Below, one piece after another: positions 44,131 through 52,673 of a DNA stretch of 64,000 bases. The notes beneath the pieces were generated by a model. The model did no database searches, was not told the DNA's origin, and worked only from the letters and a program-made list of their open reading frames with translations. Position 1 is the first letter of the stretch, and every line of letters starts with the position of its first letter. A program made the translations under genes and the position numbers. Where the stretch lies: assembly GCF_030325625.1 (NCBI RefSeq), contig NZ_JACAIS010000003.1, forward strand, positions 186,001 to 250,000. Reading direction: 5' to 3'. The stretch is from Sphingobacterium sp. N143. Its GTDB lineage: Bacteria; Bacteroidota; Bacteroidia; Sphingobacteriales; Sphingobacteriaceae.

Positions 44131-44997
44131 CTAAAGCTGATCTTCGTTTGAGTCGTAATTCCAGGTCAATAACTTATCTTGTAAAATTCGGGATATTTTG
44201 TTGAAATAACGTTTTTGCTTATACCCCATCACCCATTGAACACCGTGTACAGCATTTGTACAGAAAATCTCATCTGCCCTTTTCATAATTTCGGGGCTTA
44301 TTTGTGCCTCTACAACTTCAATTCCTTCTGCTTTGGCAATATCCATGACCACACGGCGCATGATGCCTTCGATACAGCCTTCAGAGAGCGCTGGTGTATA
44401 AAGTACTTTCTCATAATATACAAAGATATTGGACGTCAGGGATTCACAGAGATGGCCTTCCTGATTTAAGATCAGCACATCGTCAAAAGCCATCTTCTTC
44501 TTGTAAATACCTGCCAGCACGTAGATCTGAGAGTTTAGGGACTTTAATTTTGAGAGATCACTATAGGGTTTCTTAAACTCATTGTATAACCCCACAATCA
44601 GACCGACTTTTTTATCTCTGAGATTAGGTTCCAAGCGTTGGACCTGCAATACAAAGCCGGGTTTATTTGTGGTGGGACTGTACAATCCACCCCCTGCCCT
44701 ATAGACAATAAGCCGAATGCGGACCTGTTGTCCCAGCATGTTATTCTTGCGAATCAGTTCTTCTGTTTTAGAACGGATAAAAAATTCGTCAAAAAGATTA
44801 GCATCATCTAGATGAAGAAGATCCATCCCCTGCTGTAATCGTTCAACATGAAAATTCAGAAAGCGGATATCACCGTCCTTGTACAACATCGTTTCGAACA
44901 ATCCATCTCCATAACGAAAACCTCTATTTTCTACGGCAAATATTTCCTGTTCTTCGGGTACGATATTGCCATTAAAATTGATATAGTTTATTGGCAT
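44131..44997 (-). CDS. Class IV PLP aminotransferase-fold enzyme (aminodeoxychorismate lyase-like)
   Basis: A 288-residue enzyme of the fold shared by PabC, D-amino acid transaminase and branched-chain aminotransferase. GFRYGDGLFETMLYKDG is near residues 26-42; the PLP lysine is in LSKLKSLNSQIYV near 160, and the phosphate-binding ESLTSNIFVYY motif follows near 195. Short DGDIRFLNFHVERL is typical of PabC. It may make 4-aminobenzoate from aminodeoxychorismate for folate; D-amino acid or other amine activity cannot be excluded, and there is no pabAB nearby. It starts 19 bases after... the upstream gap is 20 bases from the rluD stop, so the two may be co-transcribed. Confidence 0.82.
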   Translation of the reverse strand: MPINYINFNGNIVPEEQEIFAVENRGFRYGDGLFETMLYKDGDIRFLNFHVERLQQGMDLLHLDDANLFDEFFIRSKTEELIRKNNMLGQQVRIRLIVYRAGGGLYSPTTNKPGFVLQVQRLEPNLRDKKVGLIVGLYNEFKKPYSDLSKLKSLNSQIYVLAGIYKKKMAFDDVLILNQEGHLCESLTSNIFVYYEKVLYTPALSEGCIEGIMRRVVMDIAKAEGIEVVEAQISPEIMKRADEIFCTNAVHGVQWVMGYKQKRYFNKISRILQDKLLTWNYDSNEDQL

Positions 44998-45017
44998 TTT
45001 TATTTCTTTTCTAAATT

Positions 45018-46064
45018 TTAATCATTTCCAATAGCCATGGAATTGGCAGCATAATTACGCCACTTTTCTAAAGCTAAACGAAAATCTTCCGGATATGGTA
45101 CTTCAAAGTACATATTTTCTTTTGTGGTCGGATGAATAAATCCCAGAACCTGTGCATGAAGTGCTTGTCGGGGGAGTAATGAGAAGCAATTATCCACAAA
45201 TTGTTTATATTTCGAAAAAACGGTCCCTTTCAATATTTTATCGCCACCGTACATGGCATCACTGAATAAAGGATGGCCTATTGATTGCATATGCGTGCGT
45301 ATCTGGTGGGTACGACCGGTCTCTAACTGGCACTCGATCAGGGTAACATATCCCAGTCGTTCAAGCACTTTGTAATGTGTCACGGACCACCTGCCCTGAC
45401 TTTCCTGATCATACATTGCCATGATGCGCCTATCTTTCAGATGCCGACCTATATATCCTGTAACCGTTCCATCCTCTTTCAGATCCCCCCAGACCAATGC
45501 GATGTATTTACGGGTGATACTATGGTCAAAGAACTGTTTCGCCAAAAAGGCCATCGATTTCTCATTCTTGGCAATGACCAACAATCCTGAGGTGTCTTTA
45601 TCTATCCGGTGCACCAATCCAGGGCGATCCGAATTTCCTGGCAGCTGTGGTAACTGCTGAATGTGATGGGTCAGGGCATTCACCAGGGTTCCCGTATAAT
45701 TGTTATACCCTGGGTGGACGACCATTCCAGCCTCTTTATTGACAATCAACACATCATCATCCTCATATTTAATATCCAAAGGGATGTTTTCTGGATAAAC
45801 TTCGTTGTCTCGCGGTGGATCTGGCAATACCAAGGTAATCACATCGGCGGGCCTAACTTTATAACTCGCCTTGATCTCCTTTCCGTTAACCATGACAGAA
45901 CCAGCCTCAATGGCGTGCTGGATTTTACTCCGAGTCGCATTCTCCACTCTGTTCATCAGATATTTATCAATACGGAGTAAAGCCTGGCCTTTATCCACCT
46001 CAATGCGTAGATGTTCAAATAACTCTTGTTCTTCTTGATCTTGCGATCCCATTTGTTCTGTCAT
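45018..46064 (-). CDS. rluD: Pseudouridine synthase, RluD type
   Basis: Modifies uridines to pseudouridine in 23S rRNA (helix 69 for true RluD). It has 348 residues, an S4 RNA-binding domain (about 30-85, LRIDKYLMNRVENATRSKIQHAIEAGSVMVNG) and the catalytic domain with Asp in VHRIDKDTSGLLVIAK near residue 155. I start at ATG 46064 (MTEQMGSQDQ), not 46091, because a TATTTTTG promoter element lies at 46069-46076 between them; the transcript begins at or near the ATG. RluD, RluC and TruC-type paralogues are hard to tell apart from sequence alone. Confidence 0.9.
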   Translation of the reverse strand: MTEQMGSQDQEEQELFEHLRIEVDKGQALLRIDKYLMNRVENATRSKIQHAIEAGSVMVNGKEIKASYKVRPADVITLVLPDPPRDNEVYPENIPLDIKYEDDDVLIVNKEAGMVVHPGYNNYTGTLVNALTHHIQQLPQLPGNSDRPGLVHRIDKDTSGLLVIAKNEKSMAFLAKQFFDHSITRKYIALVWGDLKEDGTVTGYIGRHLKDRRIMAMYDQESQGRWSVTHYKVLERLGYVTLIECQLETGRTHQIRTHMQSIGHPLFSDAMYGGDKILKGTVFSKYKQFVDNCFSLLPRQALHAQVLGFIHPTTKENMYFEVPYPEDFRLALEKWRNYAANSMAIGND

Positions 46065-46068
46065 TTTA

Positions 46069-46106
46069 CAAAAATAAACCAAATGAAACAATTTTCGTTA
46101 AATTTG
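46069..46106. promoter_or_regulatory. Divergent promoters of rluD and the PLP gene
   Basis: TATTTTTG at 46076-46069 on the minus strand drives rluD; TAAATTTG at 46099-46106 on the plus strand drives the PLP-enzyme gene. The two -7 elements are 22 bases apart. Confidence 0.65.
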
Positions 46107-46122
46107 TTTTCATTTAAATAAT

Positions 46123-47031
46123 ATGCTGCCTTTCAAGATCCATAGTCCCGAAACTGAAGTGTCATTACCCTCCTGGGAAAAGAAACATATTAAAGTGACA
46201 TTAAAACGGGATGATCTCATTCATCCCTTTATTTCGGGCAACAAATGGCGAAAGTTAAAGTATAATCTTCAGAAAGCTTTACAGCTTAAAAAAAGTCATA
46301 TCGTTACCTTTGGTGGAGCTTGGAGCAACCATTTATTAGCGACCGCTTGTGCTGGGGCAACATTTAAAGTAAAAACAACAGCCTTTGTCAGAGGTGATGA
46401 ACAGTTCAACAATCCCGTCCTGGCCATGTGCCGACTATTTGGGATGAAGCTTATTTATGTCGATCGTGAATCATATCGGAACAAAGAAAAATTATATCAC
46501 GATTACTTTGGTGAAGACGCTACATCTTATTATATCCATGAAGGTGGTTATGGCTCATTAGGTGCAAAGGGCTGTACGGAATTGGTATATGAGCTACAAC
46601 AGGAGTACCAACATATCTTTGTCGCCTGTGGCACAGGAACAACCTTGGCGGGAATTGCACATGCCGTTGACCAACAAGATCTATTTACTCAAGTACATGG
46701 TATACCTATCTTAAAAAACGGTGAGTTTATCCTGCATGAATGCAAGCAGCTTTACCCAGATATGACTCCACCAACCCTGCATCTGGATTACCACTTCGGT
46801 GGTTACGCCAAGTCCAGCACTGAACTTTTGGCATTTATACAACATTTTATCGCAACGACCGGAATCATGATCGAACCCACCTATACAGGCAAATTGCTAT
46901 ATGCTATTAATGACCTTATCCATAAAGATTATTTCACCCCCGCCGATCAGCTTCTCGTTGTCCATACGGGAGGACTGACAGGTCTACTTGGTATGTATGA
47001 ACGCTTTGAATTTATTGACCTAGATCAATAA
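46123..47031 (+). CDS. PLP-dependent ACC deaminase / D-cysteine desulfhydrase family enzyme
   Basis: A 302-residue fold-type II PLP enzyme. The PLP lysine is in ISGNKWRKLKY near residues 36-46; the second conserved motif is TFGGAWSNHLLATACAG near 65-81 and ACGTGTTLAGIAHAV near 168-182 binds the phosphate. In this family the activity is either 1-aminocyclopropane-1-carboxylate deamination or D-cysteine desulfhydration; the latter is more common outside plant associates. It is single, with a short leader after the promoter at 46099. Start MLPFKIHSPE. Confidence 0.83.
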   Translation: MLPFKIHSPETEVSLPSWEKKHIKVTLKRDDLIHPFISGNKWRKLKYNLQKALQLKKSHIVTFGGAWSNHLLATACAGATFKVKTTAFVRGDEQFNNPVLAMCRLFGMKLIYVDRESYRNKEKLYHDYFGEDATSYYIHEGGYGSLGAKGCTELVYELQQEYQHIFVACGTGTTLAGIAHAVDQQDLFTQVHGIPILKNGEFILHECKQLYPDMTPPTLHLDYHFGGYAKSSTELLAFIQHFIATTGIMIEPTYTGKLLYAINDLIHKDYFTPADQLLVVHTGGLTGLLGMYERFEFIDLDQ

Positions 47032-47088
47032 ATGCGCATAGAGACTACCAGAAGACATTTTCTTGCTATTTATTTCCTAGTAATATTG

Positions 47089-47096
47089 TAAGTTTG
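47089..47096 (+). promoter_or_regulatory. -7 promoter element of the second FMN reductase
   Basis: TAAGTTTG, exact; a TTG at 47063-47065 is 23 bases before it. The ATG at 47126 is about 30 bases away. Confidence 0.6.
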
Positions 47097-47125
47097 ACCA
47101 GTCTAAAATTAAAACGATTTGTAAG

Positions 47126-47689
47126 ATGAAAATATTAGCATTTGCGGGAACAAGCAATAAAAATTCGATTAACAAAAGCTTTGTGACAAGTACATCCAAA
47201 TATTACAAAGAAGCAGATGATAGCATTGAATTCCTTGATCTAAATCATTTCGAGATGCCCATCTATTCATATGACAAAGAAGTTGAGCAGGGCATACCTC
47301 AATTGGCACATGATTTTGCAGCAAAAATGGATGCGGCAGATTTTCTTTTGATCTCTTTGGCTGAACATAATGGCTCCTATACTTCAGCGTATAAAAATAT
47401 AGTCGACTGGGTATCACGTATCCCTAATCGTAAATTATTTAATGGAAAGCCCGTATTCTTATTGGCTACCGCACCTGGTCCAATGGGTGGCGCTACGGTG
47501 CTAAATACAGCTGTCAATCGAATCACATGGGATGGGGCCGAAATCCTAGAATCCTTTTCACTTCCTGAATTTCATAAAAACTTTGAAGAAGGTAAAGGAA
47601 TTATTAACCCAACACTGAGAAGTCAGCTGGAAGCTAAGATACGCAAAACAAAACGTGCGTTGGCTGAAAGATTTTCCATTCAGGGTTAA
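47126..47689 (+). CDS. NADPH-dependent FMN reductase, second copy
   Basis: A 187-residue PF03358 flavodoxin-like reductase: AGTSNKNSINKSFVTSTSKYY (residues 8-28, FMN phosphate), SLAEHNGSYTSAYKNIVDWVSR near 78-99 and ATAPGPMGGATVL near 112-124. Probable NAD(P)H:quinone or flavin reductase. It is clearly different in sequence from the copy at 43514, so not a recent duplication. A 16-base perfect hairpin separates it from the DJ-1 family gene. Confidence 0.87.
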   Translation: MKILAFAGTSNKNSINKSFVTSTSKYYKEADDSIEFLDLNHFEMPIYSYDKEVEQGIPQLAHDFAAKMDAADFLLISLAEHNGSYTSAYKNIVDWVSRIPNRKLFNGKPVFLLATAPGPMGGATVLNTAVNRITWDGAEILESFSLPEFHKNFEEGKGIINPTLRSQLEAKIRKTKRALAERFSIQG

Positions 47690-47715
47690 CAAAAGAATGA
47701 CAAATAATCATTGTA

Positions 47716-47762
47716 AAAACCTCTTTTAATATGTAAATTGAAAACCTATTAAAAGAGGTTTT
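47716..47762 (+). terminator. Perfect 16-base hairpin directly before the DJ-1-family start codon
   Basis: AAAACCTCTTTTAATA (47716-47731) pairs with TATTAAAAGAGGTTTT (47747-47762). The T-run suits a terminator for the FMN reductase gene, but the stem ends three bases before the next ATG (47766) and includes AGAGG, the only ribosome-site-like sequence of that gene. Confidence 0.8.
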
Positions 47763-47765
47763 GAT

Positions 47766-48344
47766 ATGGCAAAAAAAATATTATTACTTGTCGGGGACTT
47801 CGTTGAAGATTACGAAGCAATGGTTCCATTTCAAGCAATGGGCTCTCTTGGGTTAACTGTTGATGCAATTGCCCCGGACAGAAAAAGTGGAGATGTCGTT
47901 CCGACGGCAGTTCATGATTTTACCGGCGATCAGACATATAAGGAACTACGTGGACATAACTTCAGCATCAATAAGGATTTTGATCAGGTGAATGTGGAAG
48001 ACTACGATGGTCTGTATATTGCGGGAGGCCGTTCGGCAGAATATATCCGACTGAACGAACGTGTGTTAGAGATCACGCGTCATTTTTTTGAAAAAAATAA
48101 ACCAGTGGCCGCAATATGCCATGGTATTCAGGTGCTCACCGCAGCCAAAGTCTTAGCCGGGCGCACATTGACTGCTTATGTTGCTGTCGGCCCTGATATT
48201 GAATTGGCTGGAGGGACTTGGAAAAATATTCCCGCAGACCAGGCTATTGTTGATGGCAATCTCGTCACTTCACCAGCATGGCCAGGTCATCAGGCTATCT
48301 TAAAAGAATTTTACAAATTATTACACATAACGATTACACTTTAA
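47766..48344 (+). CDS. DJ-1/PfpI family protein
   Basis: A 192-residue class I glutamine amidotransferase-like protein. The nucleophilic Cys is in AAICHGIQVLTAA near residue 117, with Glu near 15 (VGDFVEDYEAM) that pairs with it, as in PfpI and YhbO-like proteases/deglycases. Family members act on glyoxal-type damage or as peptidases; I cannot choose. It starts right behind a perfect hairpin that may hold its ribosome site. The following gene starts 10 bases after its stop. Confidence 0.87.
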   Translation: MAKKILLLVGDFVEDYEAMVPFQAMGSLGLTVDAIAPDRKSGDVVPTAVHDFTGDQTYKELRGHNFSINKDFDQVNVEDYDGLYIAGGRSAEYIRLNERVLEITRHFFEKNKPVAAICHGIQVLTAAKVLAGRTLTAYVAVGPDIELAGGTWKNIPADQAIVDGNLVTSPAWPGHQAILKEFYKLLHITITL

Positions 48345-48354
48345 GCGTATTTTA

Positions 48355-48732
48355 ATGAAGAAGAATAAGAGGATCTGGCTGTTGGTCATTCCGATTTTGG
48401 TGTTGCTAGGTCTTATTTTAAAGGACAGTTTCACTCAGAAAAGCATAGAAGACCTTCCCGGGGGATTTAAAGAAGTAGCCTTCGTCAGAAATGAACAGAA
48501 TAAGGGCGGCATCGTCCGTATTTATGCAGTCACTGTAGGTGACATTTTAAATGCAGACTATGCGGCATGCCTGGATCTTATGCCCGTGAATGATTATGGG
48601 AGCACGACTACAGTATACTTTTTTGACCGTAGTCTCCCCTATCCAACGAAGCTGGAAATCAATGCTCCCCATTTTGACACAACAAAATTTAAAGCGATCC
48701 AAATTTCTAAAAAATACGGAAAAAAGCAATAA
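48355..48732 (+). CDS. Hypothetical membrane-anchored protein, 125 residues
   Basis: I do not recognise this protein. It has one N-terminal hydrophobic segment (about residues 8-22, WLLVIPILVLLGLIL) that is a signal anchor or uncleaved signal, then a soluble part of about 100 residues with one Cys and mixed beta-type sequence (YAACLDLMPVNDYGSTTTVYFF). It starts 10 bases after the DJ-1 family gene, so it is in the same transcript. A strong terminator follows. Confidence 0.7.
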   Translation: MKKNKRIWLLVIPILVLLGLILKDSFTQKSIEDLPGGFKEVAFVRNEQNKGGIVRIYAVTVGDILNADYAACLDLMPVNDYGSTTTVYFFDRSLPYPTKLEINAPHFDTTKFKAIQISKKYGKKQ

Positions 48733-48750
48733 TAAAACATTGCTTGACTC

Positions 48751-48794
48751 AAAGCCCTTCAAAATAGTTCATTCTTATTTTGAAGGGCTTTTTT
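48751..48794 (+). terminator. Terminator of the DJ-1/hypothetical operon
   Basis: AAAGCCCTTCAAAATA pairs with TATTTTGAAGGGCTTT, followed by six T. Confidence 0.92.
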
Positions 48795-48901
48795 GTCTAC
48801 AAGATGAATACAAAATAAATTAATAATTCGTTAACACAAAAAAATTCTTTTATCCCTTTTAGAGCTCTAGTTTTGCTCTTCAAATTTATGTATATTTAGC
48901 T

Positions 48902-50971
48902 ATGTCGAAAAAATTTATTCCTAGGGATGTTAGTTGGTTGAGCTTTAATGGCCGAGTGCTGCAAGAGGCCGCAGATGAGGCAGTTCCCTTACCGCTAAGG
49001 ATCAAATTCTTAGGTATTTTTTCGAACAACCTGGATGAATTTTTCCGTGTGCGTGTCGCAGGACTGAAACGTGCCATTGACCTAAAAGACAAGAGTGCCA
49101 ACCAATCTTTTTATGAAGACCCGCAGTTCATTCTTGAAGAGCTCAATATTCGAGTCATCAAACAACAAAAGAAATTTGACAGTACCTGGAACCGTATCCA
49201 AAAAGATATGGCCAAGCAAAACGTATATATTAAAACAAGCACGGAACTTACGCCCGATCAGCAAAAATTCGTTAATGAATATTATCAGGATGAAGTCGAG
49301 TCCAATGTTATTCCTCTCCTCCTGGATGATATCAGGCCAATGCCCTATATTCGGGATAAGAGCCTTTACTTGGGCATTGCAATGGGCAAAATGGAGTGGC
49401 AATATGAAACCAAATTTGCTTTGATCGAGATCCCTACAAGTCAAAATGGGCGATTTGTCCAACTTCCAGCTCCAAAAGATGAAAAACACATTATTCTCCT
49501 AGAAGATGTCATCAAGTTCAATCTGCCGTTGATTTTCTCCTACTTCGGTTTTGATGTTTTTCATGCCCATGTATTCAAAGTTACCAAAGATGCAGAATTT
49601 GATATCGATAATGATATCAATACAACGCTTGTTGAAAAGATAAGTAAAGGTGTTAAAAACAGAAGAAAAGGTAAACCTACCCGATTTGTATTTGACCAAG
49701 AAATGGATACTAAACTGGTGGAGTTCCTGATCAAAAAACTTAATCTTTCCAAAAAAGATAGCATAATTCCCGGACAAAAAATCCATAATTTTAAGCATTT
49801 CATGGATTTTCCCAATGTGTTTAAATTATACCACCAACCGGAAGAACGTACTTCTTTCCCACACCCCTATTTCCGAAACTATGAGCGTGTCACGGATACC
49901 ATTCTGAAAAAGGATGTCCTTCTCTCTTTTCCGTATCACGAATTTAGGCCGATCATCGACCTCCTTCGCGAGGCCGCAATGGATCCGGATGTCAAAACGA
50001 TACAAATCACAGCTTACCGGTTGGCATCAAATTCCAAAATAGCAAATGCGCTGATCAATGCCGCTCGGAATGGCAAGGAAGTAACAGTCATGCTCGAACT
50101 ACGAGCCCGCTTTGACGAAGAAAATAACTTAGACTGGAAAGAAAAACTGGAATTGGAGGGGATCAAGGTGCTTACCGGTATTCCCAACAAAAAAGTACAT
50201 GCCAAACTCTGTGTTATTAAGAAGCGCACAGGAACAAAAACGGTTCAGTACGGTTTTGTGAGCACAGGCAATATCAATGAAAAAACAGCAAAGTTGTATG
50301 GTGATTATTGCCTGCTAACAAGCAACAGAGATGTTATTGCAGACATAAACAAGGTCTTCAACTATCTGAAACGACCAAAAGCCAACCCGGTTGACATTAT
50401 AAAAAACTGTAAAAGCCTTCTGATCTGCCCAATAGATATGCGTAGGGAATTATTGCATTTCATCGACCAAGAAATCGCAGAAGCTAAAGCCGGCCGACAG
50501 GCCTATATCATTGTCAAGGTAAACTCATTAAGTGACAAGGAAATGATCAAGAAACTCTATGATGCTGCTACTGTAGGCGTCAAAATAGATCTTATCATTC
50601 GGGGAATTTATTGTGCTACCAATCAGAAAACGTTTAAGGTTGCCCTGAATGCTATTTCCATTGTTGACGAATATCTGGAGCATGCTCGCGTCATGTATTT
50701 CTACCATGGCGGAAAAGAGCTGCTATATATTTCATCTGCTGACTGGATGACACGAAATCTCGACCATCGCATCGAAGCAGCGGTGAAGATCACGAATAAA
50801 AAAATTAAGGAAGAACTCAAAGAAATGCTCCAGATCCAGCTTAATGATAATATCAAAGCGCGTATCCTCAATAACTCGCTCAGCAACCATTATGTTGAGA
50901 ACAAAAAAGCACCTTGTCGTTCGCAGACTGAAATCTACCATTACTTAAGAAAAAAACTGGAGGATCATTAA
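48902..50971 (+). CDS. ppk1: Polyphosphate kinase 1
   Basis: Makes inorganic polyphosphate from ATP, reversibly, at the membrane. It has 689 residues, the family length. The N-terminal part starts MSKKFIPRDVSWLSFNGRVLQEA with the typical WL(S)FN motif; the catalytic His is in NKKVHAKLCVIKKR near 435, with a second His in STGNINEKTAKLYGDY and SADWMTRNLDHRIEAAV in the C-terminal domain. PPX, often a neighbour, is absent here. The next gene begins about 150 bases downstream, so it is a single transcript. Confidence 0.95.
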   Translation: MSKKFIPRDVSWLSFNGRVLQEAADEAVPLPLRIKFLGIFSNNLDEFFRVRVAGLKRAIDLKDKSANQSFYEDPQFILEELNIRVIKQQKKFDSTWNRIQKDMAKQNVYIKTSTELTPDQQKFVNEYYQDEVESNVIPLLLDDIRPMPYIRDKSLYLGIAMGKMEWQYETKFALIEIPTSQNGRFVQLPAPKDEKHIILLEDVIKFNLPLIFSYFGFDVFHAHVFKVTKDAEFDIDNDINTTLVEKISKGVKNRRKGKPTRFVFDQEMDTKLVEFLIKKLNLSKKDSIIPGQKIHNFKHFMDFPNVFKLYHQPEERTSFPHPYFRNYERVTDTILKKDVLLSFPYHEFRPIIDLLREAAMDPDVKTIQITAYRLASNSKIANALINAARNGKEVTVMLELRARFDEENNLDWKEKLELEGIKVLTGIPNKKVHAKLCVIKKRTGTKTVQYGFVSTGNINEKTAKLYGDYCLLTSNRDVIADINKVFNYLKRPKANPVDIIKNCKSLLICPIDMRRELLHFIDQEIAEAKAGRQAYIIVKVNSLSDKEMIKKLYDAATVGVKIDLIIRGIYCATNQKTFKVALNAISIVDEYLEHARVMYFYHGGKELLYISSADWMTRNLDHRIEAAVKITNKKIKEELKEMLQIQLNDNIKARILNNSLSNHYVENKKAPCRSQTEIYHYLRKKLEDH

Positions 50972-51117
50972 GACTATCGTATTGTGCTTATGGTCTTTCC
51001 TTGATTGGCTTGAAAATTTAAGAACATAGCTTGGGGTTCTGTGTGAAATTTGGGCAACGCCTGATTTCTTACCTGTTTTATTGTATTAATTTAGCAGACA
51101 TGTTGTATCTTCATGCT

Positions 51118-51798
51118 ATGAAATTCAATTTGTGTCTGTCAATCTACCTCGCACTTTTCGGTATTCAGGTAAAGGCCCAGCAACAAACCATGCCTTCAGA
51201 TTTTGTATACGTGAAAGATGTCATACCAACAATAAGCCTGGATATCCGTTATTTTGGCAAACATAATTTCACAGGGCGACCGGTACATGGCTACGAAAAG
51301 CCAGTAGCCATTTTAACCAAGCGAGCCGCATTGGCCCTACTACATGTAGAAAAGCATTTAAATGGCAAAGGTTTAGGGCTTAAAATTTTTGATGCCTACC
51401 GTCCACAACGTTCAGTTAATCATTTTAAAACATGGTCACTTGCCACCGATGATACGCTTGCTAAGGCTGAATTTTATCCAGGTCTAAACAAGAAGAACCT
51501 GTTTAAATTAGGCTTCATTGCTACAAAATCTGGCCATAGCAGAGGAAGTACGGTTGACTTGACAATGATCGACCTGAAAGATCACAAAGAAATTGATATG
51601 GGCGGTACTTTTGATTTTTTCGGAGCTGTTTCCCATCATAATTATACGAATCTTACTGCAAAGCAAAAGGAAAATAGAAAACTGCTCCGCACGACCATGG
51701 CTAAATTTGGGTTTAAATCCTATGATAAAGAATGGTGGCACTACACACTACAAGATGAACCCTATCAAAAAACATATTTTGATTTTATTGTAAAATAA
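51118..51798 (+). CDS. D-alanyl-D-alanine dipeptidase of the VanX/DdpX type, exported
   Basis: A zinc dipeptidase of 226 residues with a signal peptide at the N-terminus if started at ATG 51118 (MKFNLCLSIYLALFGIQVKAQ). The upstream in-frame ATG at 51031 would add 29 residues before the signal and is unlikely. Zinc ligands are seen in SGHSRGSTVDLTM (His and Asp) and EWWHYT (His), the VanX signature. It probably splits D-Ala-D-Ala released from peptidoglycan in the periplasm; VanX-like vancomycin resistance is unlikely since no vanHA or other van gene is near. The AraC gene follows by two bases. Confidence 0.88.
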   Translation: MKFNLCLSIYLALFGIQVKAQQQTMPSDFVYVKDVIPTISLDIRYFGKHNFTGRPVHGYEKPVAILTKRAALALLHVEKHLNGKGLGLKIFDAYRPQRSVNHFKTWSLATDDTLAKAEFYPGLNKKNLFKLGFIATKSGHSRGSTVDLTMIDLKDHKEIDMGGTFDFFGAVSHHNYTNLTAKQKENRKLLRTTMAKFGFKSYDKEWWHYTLQDEPYQKTYFDFIVK

Positions 51799-51800
51799 AC

Positions 51801-52673
51801 ATGTCCTCTAAAAATAAACTAGCCGATACTCCTGATTTTTTTGTTTTTCATATCAAAGGGAATAAATCCAAACCAATCTTCAGCACGGAACAGGAGCAAA
51901 TGCTGACAAAAAGCAACTTATACTCGCTTTGTCTGATTAGAAGAGGAGAAACTTCTTTTATGATCAATAATGAACGCATACAAGTTGGCCAACATCAGCT
52001 GCTGCTCACCAGCCCCGCCACAAAGGTCAATAGTTCTTCCGTGGTCAAATCTTGGGACTGCGAGGTATATCTGATTTTCTTTAGTATGGATTTTACCTTT
52101 AAATTGGATTTTCGGAAAGAATTTTTCGATATCACCAAACGATCTCTAGGACTGAACAATAACCATATCCTCCTCCTTTCCTCACAGGAATCAGCCCATC
52201 TCGCCAACCTGTTTAAGCAGTTTATCTACTACGACAAACAGGAACCCAGTTATATTTTCAAAAATCAGATCATCAAATCCTTGACTGAAATATTATGCTG
52301 CGAGATAGCTCGGTTGGCAAATCAGCATACGAACAATACGTCGGTGATATCATCACGAAAGCAGGATATCTTGGCTGACTTTTATCTCCTGTTAAAAAGG
52401 TCATTCCGTCAGGAACATACCGTAAAATTTTATGCCACTCAGTTGGGCATTAGCGCAAAGCATCTGTCTGTTATCACCAAGGAACTCACAGGAAAATCTG
52501 CCATAGAACTCATACAGAACGTATTAGTAGAAGAAGCTAAATCTCTGCTTCATCAAGGGTTTTCCATTGGTGAGATCGCAAAAAAACTGCACTTTTCGGA
52601 TCAATCCTTTTTCGGAAAATTCTTTAAGCGAAATGTGGGCATTTCGCCAAAAGAATTTCGTCAGCACCTATAA
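51801..52673 (+). CDS. AraC-family transcriptional regulator
   Basis: A 290-residue regulator: N-terminal cupin-like sensor part (about 1-150) and C-terminal paired helix-turn-helix (about 190-288), with LGISAKHLSVITKELTGKSAIELI and LHFSDQSFFGKFFKRNVGISP. It follows the dipeptidase gene by two bases, so they form an operon. Its stop is immediately next to the convergent HAD gene. Targets are unknown. Confidence 0.88.
   Translation: MSSKNKLADTPDFFVFHIKGNKSKPIFSTEQEQMLTKSNLYSLCLIRRGETSFMINNERIQVGQHQLLLTSPATKVNSSSVVKSWDCEVYLIFFSMDFTFKLDFRKEFFDITKRSLGLNNNHILLLSSQESAHLANLFKQFIYYDKQEPSYIFKNQIIKSLTEILCCEIARLANQHTNNTSVISSRKQDILADFYLLLKRSFRQEHTVKFYATQLGISAKHLSVITKELTGKSAIELIQNVLVEEAKSLLHQGFSIGEIAKKLHFSDQSFFGKFFKRNVGISPKEFRQHL

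Noticed and set aside
51118..52673. Vancomycin-resistance locus
   Set aside because: Only a VanX-type dipeptidase is present, exported by signal peptide and paired with an AraC regulator; there is no vanH, vanA or two-component system.
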